In this document: positions 35,782 through 48,664 of the stretch, one piece after another
Numbering within the stretch: the first letter of the stretch is position 1
How the letters are laid out: the number at the start of each line of letters is the position of its first letter
Assembly: GCA_963920765.1 (NCBI GenBank)
Contig: OY987248.1
Span: forward strand, 15,038,539 to 15,102,538
Source of the DNA: Ulota crispa
Taxonomy: Eukaryota > Streptophyta > Bryopsida > Orthotrichales > Orthotrichaceae
Direction: 5' to 3'
Length of the DNA stretch: 64,000 nucleotides
Translations under genes and position numbers: made by a program
Notes under the pieces: model-generated
Told to the model about the DNA's origin: nothing
Seen by the model: the letters and a program-made list of their open reading frames with translations, nothing else
Database searches by the model: none

Positions 35782-36712
35782 CCCCTAAAGGACTGAGCCA
35801 TTTTTTAAGTGAAAATCACTCAAAACTGCCACTTTTGGGGGGGTCAATAAGAAGGTAACTTTTTTTGAAAATTTGGGAAATCCAACTGTAGGATCTTGCC
35901 CTAGACTAGATTAGGTACTTATGGAAAAAAATCACGTCATTTTGGATGGACATGAGTGAGATATTTACATCTAAAGTGAAAATAAAAGTTTTTTTTCATG
36001 CTACTGCAAAATTTCCAAAGCCTTTGACCATTCTTACATGAAAATAATTGCTCTACGCAACTTTGCACTTTATTTTTCCCATGTAGGAGATCAAGTTAGC
36101 TATGTGTGGGAGAATTTTCAAATCAATTGGAACTATACAACACATAGGAAAAATCAATAAGTAAAAAGAAGTAGATAATGAGTCAAATCACTAAATTGTT
36201 AAGAATTTAATTATTAAAATGAAAAATGCAAATCCCAACAGTCATAATGTTGTGATAAACAATCTACATCCTTTGGTTTTGTTTTTTTTTTCAAAATAAT
36301 GAAAATTGAGTAAAATAAAGGACTTCAAAGTTTATTTTAGAGTAGAGAATCCATAACTGCCCGCAAACAAAAACTCCTCATAACTTTCATGTCATTGATT
36401 GAAATTGAATGATTCAAAGCTGCTCACCTATAAAGAAATCTAAAGAACCAATTTCAGTTTTTAATTTTTAAAAAAATTAATTTTTTAAGAAGTTTCTGGG
36501 CTGCCCGGGCGGGCAATCCTTCCTTGCTTTTCAGATTTTCATGCATAACTTCTTCAATAATTGTCGGAATGAGGAAAAAATTAGATGCCCACGTAGATTT
36601 TTGAATTCCCCACCTTCAATAAAAGTTTCAGAAAATCACACAAAGTAGCTTATCCAAAGGTACATGCCCAAACTCCCACATGTCCCCCGAAGGGACAACA
36701 GTCCTTTAGGGG
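35782..36712. mobile_element. TTAA-target element, 931 bp
   Basis: The ends CCCCTAAAGGACT and AGTCCTTTAGGGG are perfect 13-bp inverted repeats flanked by TTAA (35778-35781 and 36713-36716). A palindrome TGTCCCCCGAAGGGACA lies just inside the right end only. It is the same family as 58619-59539 and 62761-63670, in opposite orientation. Confidence 0.87.
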
Positions 36713-36716
36713 TTAA

Positions 36717-37330
36717 ACTAAAACTTGATGCCTACAACTCATGATACGGAAATGACCTAGAAAGCTGGAAATCAGCTAGAAGTAAGTTGAAAAGTAGTGT
36801 GGCCCAAATTCCAAAAACCGGCTACTTAAATCGGTGGTTTTGAAAACAGCATGCTCAAACATCCAGTTTCTTTGGCAATGTGGCCTCAACATCAGTAGCA
36901 CGTTCACTGATGCGAGGGCCACACATGTCAAAACATCCAGTTTGAAACAGATGGAGTAACTTTTACCTTAGGAATATTGGGAAATAATCACTTTTTTTGA
37001 GATTTTGCCTAATGTATTACTAGAAATAACCTCTCCACCATTCTAAAATAGGAGGTTTAAAAAAACCACATATAAAAATAATTAGCAAGAAAATACCAAT
37101 AATATATCAAATATAGTAAATATTTTTTGTTTTTGGGTGATCATGAGGTGAACGTATTTGGGATTGTAAAATCTCAAAAACGTCAGCTTGAACATACCAA
37201 AAAAGTGGGGGTGGCACTTTTTTTTCACAAAACACTAGTTTGAAACACCTCTTTATTTTGGTGTGGCCTAGCCTCGGTCCATCCCCCATGTACATTATTT
37301 CATTCGCATCACCAGAAAAATTCATTCCTA
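36717..37330. repeat. Dispersed repeat also found at 40.6-41.1 kb and 61.0 kb
   Basis: The segments AACCTCTCCACCATTCTAAA, TCTCAAAAACGTCA and GGTGTGGCC recur in inverted orientation at about 40640-41060 and directly at 60960-61160. This indicates an older dispersed element whose ends I cannot place. The minus frames at 37107-37325 and 40573-40926 come from it. Confidence 0.5.
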
Positions 37331-37640
37331 GAGCATCCGCAACCTTACAAGCAATCAGTAACTTGTGAAGTGTTTATATCTACTTTTGAAAAGCCATCAA
37401 TTTTCTTATCCCCCACCCGTCTTGCTCTTCCATTAGCCAATTAACCAATCATCAAGACAAGTATAAGATAAAGCTCACTTTAAGATAAAGCTCACTTTAC
37501 TAAGAATGAATAGTGATTTCAAGGGTCATTGCTTGACACGTTTAGTTTGAGTGTGAAGAGAACATTTGGAGGGGCCCTAAGCACTCATCATCCAAATATT
37601 ACATGTATTAGACCTTGAGCTTGTAATGGTGCAGATGCTC
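37331..37640. mobile_element. GRGCATC-ended MITE, 310 bp
   Basis: The ends GAGCATCCGCAACC and GGTGCAGATGCTC are flanked by CTA on the left and TTA on the right. The interior (ATCTACTTTTGAAAAGC, ATCCCCCACC) matches the element at 62505-63721. Confidence 0.65.
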
Positions 37641-37643
37641 TTA

Positions 37644-37985
37644 GGGGCAGTTCACACTACGTCCCACATTCTATCTCTGCAAGTCCCGCCTCAACTCAAG
37701 ATTCTAGCTACGCTAGATTATTACAAGCAAAAAAAGAGAGTTAAGAAAGTCATGAATATTTTATGTGAAAAAATTTGTGGGATTTGGACAAAATTTGGAC
37801 CCAATTTTTGACTAAAGTCCCACCTTCTTTGGCCCCAAAACTTCCAAAAAGTGTTGTCATGTAAACAACCAAAATGTGGAACTTGAAAGGTAGTGTGAAG
37901 TGTCAAGTACCAACTTTTAACTCTACACAATCAAATTCTCAAATTTCAATGAGATATGAGAGTGGGATACAGTGTGAATTGCCCC
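37644..37985. mobile_element. GGGGCAGTTCACAC-ended MITE, 342 bp, TSD TA
   Basis: The left end GGGGCAGTTCACACTACG and the right end (complement GGGGCAATTCACACTGTA) are flanked by TA. The left target overlaps that of the preceding MITE. The frames inside (37626-37930) are palindrome shadows. Confidence 0.75.
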
Positions 37986-38553
37986 TATTGACGAGTAGCA
38001 CCAAAGGAGTGAACATGATTATAAATAAACAAATAAAAATAAATTAAAAGCACATGAAAAGTTTTAGAACTCCACCACCTCAAAGGCTCCACATGATTAT
38101 TGCCATTGTTTGGAGTTCATATGAAATCACCCCATTGGTTGCTTGGAATTGGGGAATGCATCGGTGTCAGAGAATGCACTTGCTAGAGTTGCTTTTCCAC
38201 ACATTTGAGAGACAAGAAATAGAGTTGAAGATCTAGGTTTATATATATAAATAAATAAATATAAAGATAAAGATAAAGAAAAAAGAAAAAGATAAAGAAA
38301 GATGAGCTCCAAGTTTCTCAAAAGTCTATACAATGTGTAAAATTCTAGGACGTATTCAAGTTGGCAATTGCTTAAAATTATGTAATTATAATAGGAAACT
38401 TCATTGAGCAACCGATGATATGCCGTGAACATGGCAATGCAAACTTAATTCTTTATTTTCAATTTTAGGGTATCTAGAGAAAAGAAGAGTCAATCTCAAA
38501 CTTAACTTGGTAAGTTTTGTTTTGTTGTCAAACTCAATTGAAATCATTTTTAA

Positions 38554-39508
38554 CCCCTAAAGACCCAATGGGTGTTTTCACCATAAACTGCCAAAATTTG
38601 TGTTTTTGCAATATGTTGAACTGAATTTTAAATTGCAAATTAATTTTGAAACTTCAACCATACAAAATTGTAGTAAAGTATTTTAGTATTGATTGAGAAA
38701 AAATTCAGCCCATTTGACCACACAGATTAAAATATTATAGCATTTAAAATTTATATAAAAGTTTTTTTGTCCCTACCCAAATGGGTCAGCAGATTTTGAG
38801 CCTCTTTGGAGTCAAATGTTTGGTCAGCATGAATTAAAGTTTTTTTTTCACTAATATCTAAATCTTGTTAGGTACACTCATGAAAATTTTCAAAAGCAAA
38901 TTATGAGTCCAGCTTATTCTAAATTGCCCTGCAATATAAGGAGGTCAAGTGAATTGGCAATACATTAGTCATTCTTTCATGATTTTTTGTGCACTAAGGA
39001 CATCTTTTATTTGAAATCTGAATGGCAAAAAGTTAGAGACAAACATTTGGGATGTTTCAAAAAAAAATTCAAGAGCTTTGGCTTTATAGATTGAAAGACA
39101 ATAGGCCCTAAAGTTAGAGGAAAATATTTTTCTTGAAACTGCCCGCACATAGTCAACAAAGTTTGACTCCCTTCAGAATGTGATGTGAGACCTCAATTTA
39201 TCTTCTTTTAAAAAAAAAATTGTACAACATGTCTTTCTAGTGACACACTCGCCAAATTTCAAAAGTTGATGAGAGTTTTAGCATAAGATTCTCAAAAAAT
39301 GCCCAAACTGCCTAAACTACCCAAATTCTTTTGGGTATAATAACTTTTGAATTGAGCATCCAATTGGGGAAAAAATTATACTCCCACTTAGGGGATAATT
39401 ATTTACACCATGTGTATCAATTATGAAAACATCCCATAAAATTTGACTCCATATGACCCTACCCAAGTTCTTAAGTGGCTGTTGAACGGAAATTTGGGCC
39501 TTCAAGGG
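38554..39508. mobile_element. TTAA-target element, 955 bp
   Basis: The ends CCCCTAAAGACCC and GGGCCTTCAAGGG are imperfect inverted repeats flanked by TTAA at 38550-38553 and 39509-39512. Confidence 0.75.
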
Positions 39509-39512
39509 TTAA

Positions 39513-40418
39513 CCCTTTAGAAACCCCCAAACCATATTTTGGTTCGGGAGAGTAGTTTTTGGCCTATATAGTAAAATTGCTCAACAATTTGGAAAATGAT
39601 CTTGAAGAACGCTTGTGATCACAAGAATTTTGCATCCAACCCAAAAAACAACAATAGAATCAGATATGGGAGTTGATAAATAATGGTGTTTATACATCAT
39701 GGCCTCAAAATACATATCCATATTTGGTCAAGACAGATCAAAGCAACAACACAATACATCAAACATCCAACAAGAATGCAACATTTCAGTAGTGCAATCT
39801 TAAAAAACTTCAAATTGCTCAAGGAATACACTTGTATTGTTTCTCTATACGGTAGTAGTACAATTGTAGTATTTGAGAATCCATTGAAATGATGCTATCA
39901 ATTTATTTAATTAAAAGTTCATCCTACATTAAAGGCCAATTCTTGATTTGTTTCACTGATAAGATTGTTTGTAACAATTATCAAATTTCTTGTAGAACTG
40001 TTTTAGGGTAGCAAAGAAAATGGGATTTTTAACCCTTTTTGTCTACTTAGCTACACCTTGCGATTGCTATTTTTGCCTATTTTGAGTGAAACTAATCTTG
40101 TTGAAAAGGTGGGAAACCTTGCTTTCTAGAAATGTAAGGCTCTTCTCACTCAAAGCTTGCATGAAGAGCTAACATTCAAAACCACACAAGCATAATAAAC
40201 TAGAGAGTTTTGATATACTATTCACTTAATCATTATAATATTTAACCTTCAACGATAGATCTAACTGAAATTTTGATGCATTGCAACAAACAAGGTGTCC
40301 TTCACATTTGTACAGTTGGATTATTTAAGTTGGGTCCATTTATGTTTCAAATGCACATCTAATCTTATTGCCCCGGTTTCAAGTAGATTTTGGAAAAATG
40401 TGTGTGGTCTTTAAAGGG
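39513..40418. mobile_element. TTAA-target element, 906 bp, abutting the previous one
   Basis: The ends CCCTTTAGAAACC and GGTCTTTAAAGGG are flanked by TTAA at 39509-39512, shared with the preceding element, and 40419-40422. Confidence 0.72.
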
Positions 40419-41727
40419 TTAATACCAAAATGGAACTCAAACACTGAAACGTCTTTGAACGGCAAAACAAGCTACATAATATAAGACATTTGATACTTAA
40501 AATAATCAAAATGGCTAGCAAACCTTATTACATGTGCACATACCCGTTTTTCATCTATTGTAAAAAAATGTACTAGCTTAGTACTTTCTGTTTTGGCCCA
40601 AAATCAAGTGGCCTTGACGTTGCAAAATAAGTCAAAATGAGGATGGAAGACCCACTAAATACCATGTTTGCTGACATCAGTGACACCAACCCTGCTGACC
40701 ATGATTTTGAAGATTTGGGGAGTCCATCCGGGCCGGGGGGACCTGGCCCCCAGAAGGCCAGGTACACCAAATTAAACCGGCATTTCACCAAAACGGTGTT
40801 TTGTAAAAAAACATGTGGTGGCAATTGTTTTTTTTCGTGTAAATTTAGATTTATTGAACATTTACACCCAATTTTTTGGTTTATTTCACATCGACGGTTT
40901 TGAGAGTTCACAAATTGGCCTTTCAAACCTCTTGCCTTTGAATGGTGGGGAGGTTATCTTTAGGAGAACAATAGATGAAATTTTGAGAAAGGGATTCTTC
41001 TATAGTTTTCCAAATTATTTTATTTAATTTTTCCCCAATTTCAAATTGGCTATTTTGGCATGCGAGGCCTCAACATCATTGCCCTCTAATTGTATGAATG
41101 GGCCTTAGGGCTCACGCAAAGTTGAATTCTCTGTTGATTTTATTTTTGTTGCTTAGTGGGACTTTTTTGATTTAGAAGATGGGCATATGGATGTTTCCTA
41201 CATATCCCTACAATCAAATCTCAAAAATTCATAAACAATCTTTTTCAATCAATTATCATATGAAACCATGAATTTAGTACAAAATAATTAACCAAGAATG
41301 GAGTTTTAGTTTTTGAGAACTAAAATTTGCTAAATTTTGGAAAAATGGGCTCAAGAGAAGGCCTCCCAATCTTAACACACTACCATATTTATTGAGGTAG
41401 GAGAAGCATAGGTAAGGTACCTACACAAGGGTCTCTACCCTGTGTGAAGTACTCAAATGTACCATGCTACATGACAAAATAATTTGATGATGCAAAGCAA
41501 TTTTATACAATCACTAATGATAGGACTAGTGTTGTTTTTTTGGGCCTCATGAGGCCACCCTATCAAAAATTCACCCAACACGGTTGGCTCCCTAGCAAAA
41601 CTGACCATTCCAGGGAGGGCGCGCAAGGCATGTCAGACTAGAAAAAACAAAAATTGCTAAGGACTTCTAGTGGGACGCAGTAATAAATTACAATTAGAAT
41701 TCCCAATCAAACAAGGACACTCATTAA

Positions 41728-42372
41728 CCCCTCACCGCCCAAGGGGCCCAAATCGGGCCCTGCTGAATTTTATGCAAAGATACTTGACCTTTTTTTAATA
41801 TTTTTTTAGTGCTTATTATTATTTTTAAATTCTTATTGAAGTCTAGATTCAATATTAGGAGTCTGATCTTGAAAATGAACTAAAGTGATTTGTCTATTCA
41901 AGATTTTGTGCAAGGGTGTCCATTGCAAATCTTCACTTTCTAGTGTTGAAGGCTCTTGGAAATGAGTCTCAAATACACTAGAAATTGGAGAAAATACCAC
42001 ATTAAAAATTCAATTAAAAAAATTGTAGAATAGATTTTGAGAAGCCGTAAATTGATTGGGGTTATGCATGTTATACTTTACATACTTATATTTGTTTGGT
42101 ACCTTCAATTTTAGGTTTGAGATGCAAAAAGAGGATTGAAAGACTTCAAATCACTTTTGCAATTTTAGCACCCTCATGATCAAACATTATAATCTTTCAA
42201 TCCATGTATGATATTGTTGTGATTTCTTTTCCTATGTGACCTTTAACATGTCTATTTTGAATTTGTATAGTTGCGCTTCAGAGAAAATTGATAAGATTGA
42301 TTAAAATGCTAGCATTTTGTTCACTTTCAATTAAATTCTAAAATACTCAAAAGTACCATGGGCAGTGAGGGG
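41728..42372. mobile_element. TTAA-target element, 645 bp
   Basis: The ends CCCCTCACCGCCCAAGG and the complement of the right end, CCCCTCACTGCCCATGG, are flanked by TTAA (41724-41727 and 42373-42376). It shares its interior and exact length with 18446-19090. Confidence 0.87.
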
Positions 42373-42492
42373 TTAAACAAAGAGAGTAGAATATTGTAAA
42401 AAGAAATTATCCTCGTGAAGTATTGCATCATGAGTTGCAAGCGCGTATAGGGCATTTGTCTCTTTTGATTTGAAAAAGGACACTACATTTAA

Positions 42493-43414
42493 CCCCTAAA
42501 GGACCATGACATTTATTTTGTCAAAAGACACTCAAAACTGCCACCTCTATGGCAAAGAGTAAAAAAGTTTGAAAATTGATCTTTTTGCATATCTAACCAT
42601 AGGATCTTGTACTAGACTACTATAAGAATGTGTCATACAAAATTCAAGAACTTTGACCGTATAGGTTGGAAGATTTATGCATTTAATAAGTAAAAAATAA
42701 CTTTTTTTGCGCCTTGCCTGACTAGATTATTTAACTTTGAACTATTTTAACTTAAAATTTTTGCACCACAAAGTTTGGAATTATATTTTTGCATGGTGGG
42801 AGGTTGAGTTGGTAATCTTGGGAAAACATAATAACAAAAAATAATTAATTTTCATTCTTTAAAAAAAACATTAGGAAGAAGAAGGTATGAGATTGAACAA
42901 AAGCTTAAATTGCTAATAACCCTACAATGGAATTGAAATGCAATGATCCCAATGGTGAGATTGTTCTAGAAAGCAAACTTCACCCTCTTCAACAATTTTT
43001 TTTGAATAAATGTTAAAATTGCATTCAAAAATGAAGTTTATAAGTTATTTTTCCAAGAAGATGCTTGAACTGCCCAAAAAACAAGGTTGTCCATAACTTT
43101 CTCATAACTAGTCCAAATGGAATGAATCAAAGCTTCAAATGTAGACAAAGATATAATCTATGAGAAAATTAAATTAAATTATTTTTTCAAGTTTGTATAA
43201 GATTTTTTTTGCTGCCCAGAGTCCCCAAGTTTGTGCTTATTTGGGCATAACTTTTGCTCCCTGGCATCAATTGGAATAAAATTTAGATGCCCATGCAGAT
43301 CTTTGAATTTCCTATCTTTAGTAAAAGTTTCAAAAATCATGCAAAGTAGTTTGGCCATAGATACATGCCCAAAATCCCATTTGTTCGTTGAACAGATAGT
43401 TGGTCCTTTAGGGG
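42493..43414. mobile_element. TTAA-target element, 922 bp
   Basis: The ends CCCCTAAAGGACC and GGTCCTTTAGGGG are perfect inverted repeats flanked by TTAA (42489-42492 and 43415-43418). It is an uninterrupted relative of 22666-24522 and supplies the empty site for 23210-24153. Confidence 0.87.
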
Positions 43415-43615
43415 TTAAATGGCTTTTGACCCCTCTAGCCACCTCCCTTGAGGGCCTTCTCTTTAGCTCATTTTTCCCCTAATGATATGCTTGATAGAGA
43501 TTGTATAAGAATTCAGAATCAATGATGCAAAACAACAAAATATCAATTTTATTCTATGTTATGCGCAAAGTTCTTTGAATGTCATAACATAGTGTTGGTA
43601 TACTTGACGTACCCC

Positions 43616-44620
43616 ATTGTACACTAAATAGTGCATTTGACAATTAGGTTGCCTTACCCTAGAAAGTTACCTTGTGACTCATCATTTGACCACTTGGAGG
43701 GACATGCAACTCTCTAGATACTTGAATTTCACATATTTTAGAATGTGTAAGCCATTATTTATTTTTTCCACAACTTTATTGTTGTTGCCAAACCTTTAAA
43801 AAAATTATTGCAGTAATTATTGATAAAATTAATTATGGTACCAGTAAGTATTTGTCCAATATGTAGTGTCCAATGTCAAGAAATTAATGTGGGGCAGCCT
43901 AAATGCACTATTTGTTACAGGTAAATTGGGTGAGAAACAGATAAAGACGTCAAACCTCGGCATATTGTGGATGAAAACTCTCGAATGACAGCTGGTCGGC
44001 GGTGTCATGGATGAACAAGCATAATTGAAAGATACTATCTAAATTCTCGTCCCTGACCTGCATGCTTTCAAGGGTACGTGTCGCTTAATGATTGACTGGA
44101 TGTCCTATTTCCCCCAAATGCAAAAAGTCCACAGGTCTAAAAAGGACTGTAATTGCGGCAGCACGGTCATCAGGTCATGGCACGGGGTCCCAGGCCATGT
44201 TGACCATGCAAAAATTCCAACTGGCAAATGAAGGCGGAGAATGTTCTCCAAATAGCTGATGCCCCAATTGCCCTACCCCTTACGTTACCTCCGGGGGTAA
44301 AAATACCCACACTAAATAGAGCTATTAGGTTGCTTAATAATTATATTGTTTGACTTTGGAAAGCTACCTCATAACTCATTACTCACCTAGCCCACTTGGA
44401 GTGCATGCAATTATGTAGATACTAGGATTTCACATGGTTTATGCTTAGTTTGCTTTTCTTGTAATTTTGTTGTTGTTGTTAAACCTTTTAAAATTTGATT
44501 ATTGCAATAATTATTGATGAAAATTACTGTAGTGCTGAGAAGTATTTATGTAATGTAAAATGCTAAGAAATTAGTATGAGGCGATCTAAATGCAATATTT
44601 TCATGTATATTTCACATTTT
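43616..44620. repeat. Pair of diverged ~310-bp direct repeats around a unique core
   Basis: About 43616-43920 and 44308-44610 share CACTAAATAG, GGTTGC, CACTTGGAG, TTTTGTTGTTGTT and ATTGCA.TAATTATTGAT in the same order and orientation. The core (43921-44305) is GC-richer and not repeated here. This resembles a miniature terminal-repeat retroelement in plan, but I see no tRNA primer-binding match next to the left repeat. Confidence 0.5.
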
Positions 44621-44624
44621 CAAC

Positions 44625-46365
44625 CGATTTTTTTAGTGCATACATCAAATGTTACCTAACAAAAAAAATAGCCAACTTTCATTTGAATTTCAGTTGGTTT
44701 TTTTGACATTTCAGTTGGCAGACGTTCTATTGTTTTTCAAATCTCTCCACACATTTGCCTCCGATCACAGAACCTCATTCTTTTTCTATGAAAGAAGAAA
44801 ACTTATTTATGAGTAGGCTCGATTTATTGCAATTACATGTTTGTGGGGACATGGTAGAATTACACCCCTTCAAAAAATGTAAGAGTTTAGAAATTTTAAT
44901 AGGAAAATTTTGAATTTGGAGATTTTGAATTCACATTTGAATACATAGACCTTGATTTAGTCTAGAGCCACAGAAGAGGATAGAAATTACCAACTATAAA
45001 ACAAGGGGCATACTTTACCTTACCCTTGTTTGTAAAAAAGTTGGAATCTTGACTCTGTACCCTTTTCCAAAACCTTCTAAGATGTTTTGGTAGAAGTCAA
45101 TACAAAATGCCTCAAATATATAACACCAAATTTCCTCCAACCATGTGCTGAAAAACCAACAAAATGTCAAGTGTCCCTTAGCAAAACATTAAACAGTAAG
45201 CATTCTGATGAAGGCAATTATTATTTTTGGTTTCAAAAAAAATTAAAATAATAATGCATCAAGGTTAAATTCTAAACAAGTTGTGAGATATTGTTCTCTA
45301 TAAAATACATTAAGATTAGATTCTAAACCAATTGATTTGTGAGACATTAATTTTTTGTAAAGTTGAATGTTGCATTACCCATACATATCCAATTGCGCAA
45401 AGCGTGTGCCTAGATTGTATATATTTATACATACATATAAAATTTTGTGTGATATCATTTCACCTGATTCAAGAAGTTTCTTTAGAACGGATTATTAGAA
45501 AAAAAGATACCATCCAAAGTCATTGACATTTTGATTTGTTACATAGGTCACTTATGCAAAGTTGCATTGAAGGACACAAAATAACATTCACACTTAGAGC
45601 ATCCTTAGTGAGATGAACATGTACTCTCATAAGAACATGTAGCAGATCGGACTTTCATTTCCAAGGGACCCAATTACCCTTACTATATCTACTCAACAAA
45701 CATGCAATGTACCAATCAAAACTCATTTTGCATTTGAGTGTACCAAGAGATTCCATCAAATTCAAGTAAACTGTCATGTAAGGCGGTTTGAAGGGATAGT
45801 TGAGTTGAATAAAATTGACAGCTTGACTTGACTTGAAGGAGTCACTTTTTGTCCAAATTTTAGATTTTTGTTTAGATTCAAAGGCCTTACTTTAGTCTTG
45901 AGAAATGGAAGGAGACAATATCAACCAACTATTACAACGGAAGGGCAGTAGGGCAGATGTTCAGCTGTTTCCATGGTTTGAACAAAGTAAAAAAATTAAA
46001 AAGTTGCACACCTCAAGTCCACGTCCTAGGTTTGAACAGTTTTTTGAGCTGTTCAGAAGTCCACTTGTCCTGGAGTATTTTTTAAAGGGCCCACGTTTTA
46101 AACACGACAAGCAGCACTAAAAGCTGGAATGTGTGATACAATCCATGTAAAGAGTAGGTACACCCCGATCACAGCAAGACCTCGTTCAACAGTAACAAAA
46201 AAAATCTAGGTTGTTGACAATTCCTCACTTTTCCTGGCTCTGCAACTGTAAAGTTTTGATTGTTCAGCTTGCACTAACAACCATTCCAATTTTCTCCCGT
46301 TTTGGGTCAAACTGCTGGTTATGAAAGGATAGTTCAAAAAAATATTAGCTGGCTTTACAATAGGG
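44625..46365. other. AT-rich stretch without recognised gene
   Basis: A possible GRGCATC left end occurs at 45597 after TTA, with no partner found. The frames at 45332-45526 and 45905-46120 have no recognisable similarity. Confidence 0.35.
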
Positions 46366-46368
46366 GTA

Positions 46369-46733
46369 AGGTAGAAATACCATAAACGGTGAAAGCCACT
46401 TTAGCTTGTAAGATATGGAGAATTTTTTGGGAAATTAAGCTCAATCTGTGGAGAAATAAGGATAAGGAAGAGGGGAAAAATAAACAATTTTTTTTACTCA
46501 AGAATGAATATTTTATGCAATATAAATGTGGATTTAGGGTTTGGACCGGTTTTGGTTTCATAAGTGTACCTTAAACAGCTACCTCTAGAACCTTGATCCA
46601 ATACAAGTTTGAACCAATCAAATGCAAGGAAATAGCATCTTTTCAAAATCTTTTTCAAATCCAGCTCTTGTTGGTTTAAGAACATTCTACGCTCCCATTA
46701 TCGAGAGAGTAATTGTTTATGGTATTTCTACCT
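46369..46733. mobile_element. AGGTAG-ended palindromic MITE, 365 bp, TSD TA
   Basis: The ends AGGTAGAAATACCATAAAC and GTTTATGGTATTTCTACCT are near-perfect inverted repeats flanked by TA (46367-46368 and 46734-46735). Frames on both strands inside are shadows. Confidence 0.85.
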
Positions 46734-47157
46734 TAGTCATGGCTTCTTGGAGAATAAAAAGAGAATGGAGATTGAGAAGTTGTGGAGAGAAAAGAGGAGT
46801 CAATAGGGGCTCATTCTTTGTGAAGATGGTGTGACACCCTATTTGTTTGTTTTGGAGAATGAGAATGGGGAATGATTACTTGCTTTCAAAAGATGTAGTA
46901 ACTATTGCGCTCTCCACCAACAGGAGTAGTCAATTGACAATAAAAACAAGCACGACAAGGTGAAACATGGGTTGCAAGAGGTGAAACTTCTCATGCTAAA
47001 CTTCTCACCACCCCATTCTCCACCTCTAGAGAAGAAAGGGATAGTGAGAAGTTTCACACGCTGACAAAAAAGGAAGCTTTGGCAGCCAACAGCAAAGCAA
47101 CGTATTTGCATTTTCATCCTCCACATATAGCCAAGAAAGTGCTATGGCTACCCCTAA

Positions 47158-47677
47158 GGGCATCGTCAATCCAACACTGGGACTTTGGCAGGGAATGGGG
47201 CAGGAAAATATTTGCTATTTTTTGACTGGTGTATAATTAGAAAATAAGATTACTATCATTGGAAGCATATACAAAAACTCATCAAACAAATAAAATGACA
47301 TATGGTATTGGAAATTGCACAATCAAACTAACGCCCATTGAAAAAATAACTAAAAGACAAACAACATGGCAAACCATGCCTCAAAGAATAATTAGATAAT
47401 GGCATTCCAAATTCTGAAAATTTGGAGTGCTACTATCTAATTATTCTTTATGAGGCATGGTTTGCCATGTTGTTTGTCCTTTAGTTATTTTTTCAATGGG
47501 CGTTAGTTTGATTGTGCAATTTCCAATACCATATGTCATTTTATTTGTTTGATGAGTTTTTGTATATGCTTCCAATGATAGTAATCTCATTTTCTAATTA
47601 TACACCACTCAAAAAAATAGCAAAGATTTTACCGCCCCATTCCCCGCCAAAGTCCCAGTGCTGGATTGATGATGCCC
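47158..47677. mobile_element. Palindromic MITE, 520 bp, TSD TAA
   Basis: The ends GGGCATCGTCAATCCA and TGGATTGATGATGCCC are flanked by TAA (47155-47157 and 47678-47680). It is a second copy of the family at 29545-30066, with the same centre and interior. Confidence 0.88.
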
Positions 47678-47680
47678 TAA

Positions 47681-48664
47681 TGACAAACGGTACCTGGAAC
47701 ATAAACGTGGAGTAGATAGCGACTTGAAAAGGATTCAAGACTACAGTATGCCAAAAAGCTGCTTTTTTAAAATTTGGGGCACGGAGACTAACAAGTAGAG
47801 GCCAGCGAACCTGAGAAATTTCCTTTTACTTTATACTTTTACAGCAAAAACCCCATGAAGTCGCTCTACAATTCCATCTGCAAATTGAGCTGTCAGTGCA
47901 TCGTTACTTTATGAGAAGTCCCATTTATTACAGCAACCGACTTATAAAGCAGAAGTTTACGCGCCACAAACCACTATGCTTTATGGAGAACTAAAAAGTA
48001 ACTAGCAATTCGATTCACAACCATAAGTTGAAAAGAATAAGAGAATTGCAAAATTACCTAGACTACACGGTTCTGTTGTTCAAAATGTCAATAGGGTATC
48101 TGCACAACAAGATCCAGAATAGACAATGCAAATGTCACATAGCCAACAGTAACCATAGAGTCGGTACTGTGATCGAAAATAACAGAACAGAGAAGGATAG
48201 ACAGAAGGTTTAGAAAAAGATATAAAAAAGAGCCATGGAAAAAGTATATATCATATGCGCTGACGAACGAGAGTCTGATACAAGGAACTACGATACTAGT
48301 ACTAGTTTTTTTTAACCTAAAGCCTGCATGCTAGAAGTGCCATGAAAATATGGCCATCACTTTGCGGCAAGTTTACCTCGTCTCCTCATATACTTGCTGC
48401 CGGATAGTTAAGCATGGTGGAAACCAATGAAGCTCAAGGAAATGCACGTCACACGGTGTGCACCCTGGCTTTGAAGTATTATACAAGCGTCTGCACACAA
48501 GTCTACTTTAGCATCGTAGAGACCTTCTTTTACCATGCCCTACCTAACCACATTTTTAACCACCTGTTCCTGCTTCCTCTCCGTCTTGAAAACTCTTCAT
48601 CCAGCTGCAGGTTCACGAAGATGCAACCAAGAAAGAAAAGCAGGCTGAACAAAGGAATTCCACT
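47681..48664. other. 3' flank of the kinase gene, no other gene recognised
   Basis: Mixed-composition DNA downstream of the kinase on its strand, probably including its 3' untranslated region. A possible AATAAA on the minus strand lies near 47925-47930, some 735 bases after the stop. The plus-strand frames here have no recognisable similarity. Confidence 0.4.

Larger units (their letters stand above)
41150..43615. mobile_element. Half foldback element split by an insertion complex
   Basis: 41185-41330 and 43484-43610 together match one arm of the foldback at 30629-32096 (CAATCAAATCTCAAAAA, ACCATGAATTT, then TATGCTTGAT). Between them lies an insertion with inverted ends (AAAAATGGGCTCAAGAGAAG at 41341 and the complement of 43452-43475), about 41331-43483. 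That insertion itself contains two TTAA elements. The other foldback arm is missing. Confidence 0.65.

Noticed and set aside
35778-36716. CCCCTAAA ends as internal telomere repeats
   Set aside because: They contain a single CCCTAAA per end in inverted pairs, not tandem TTTAGGG arrays. They are transposon ends.
40573-40926. 117-residue minus-strand frame with GPGPPGPDGLP
   Set aside because: It lies in a dispersed repeat with other copies at 37 kb and 61 kb that are not open. The collagen-like bit is short and GC-driven.
43616-44620. Firm call as an LTR or miniature LTR retrotransposon
   Set aside because: There is no TG...CA ends, primer-binding site or polypurine tract that I could identify, so it is kept only as a repeat pair.
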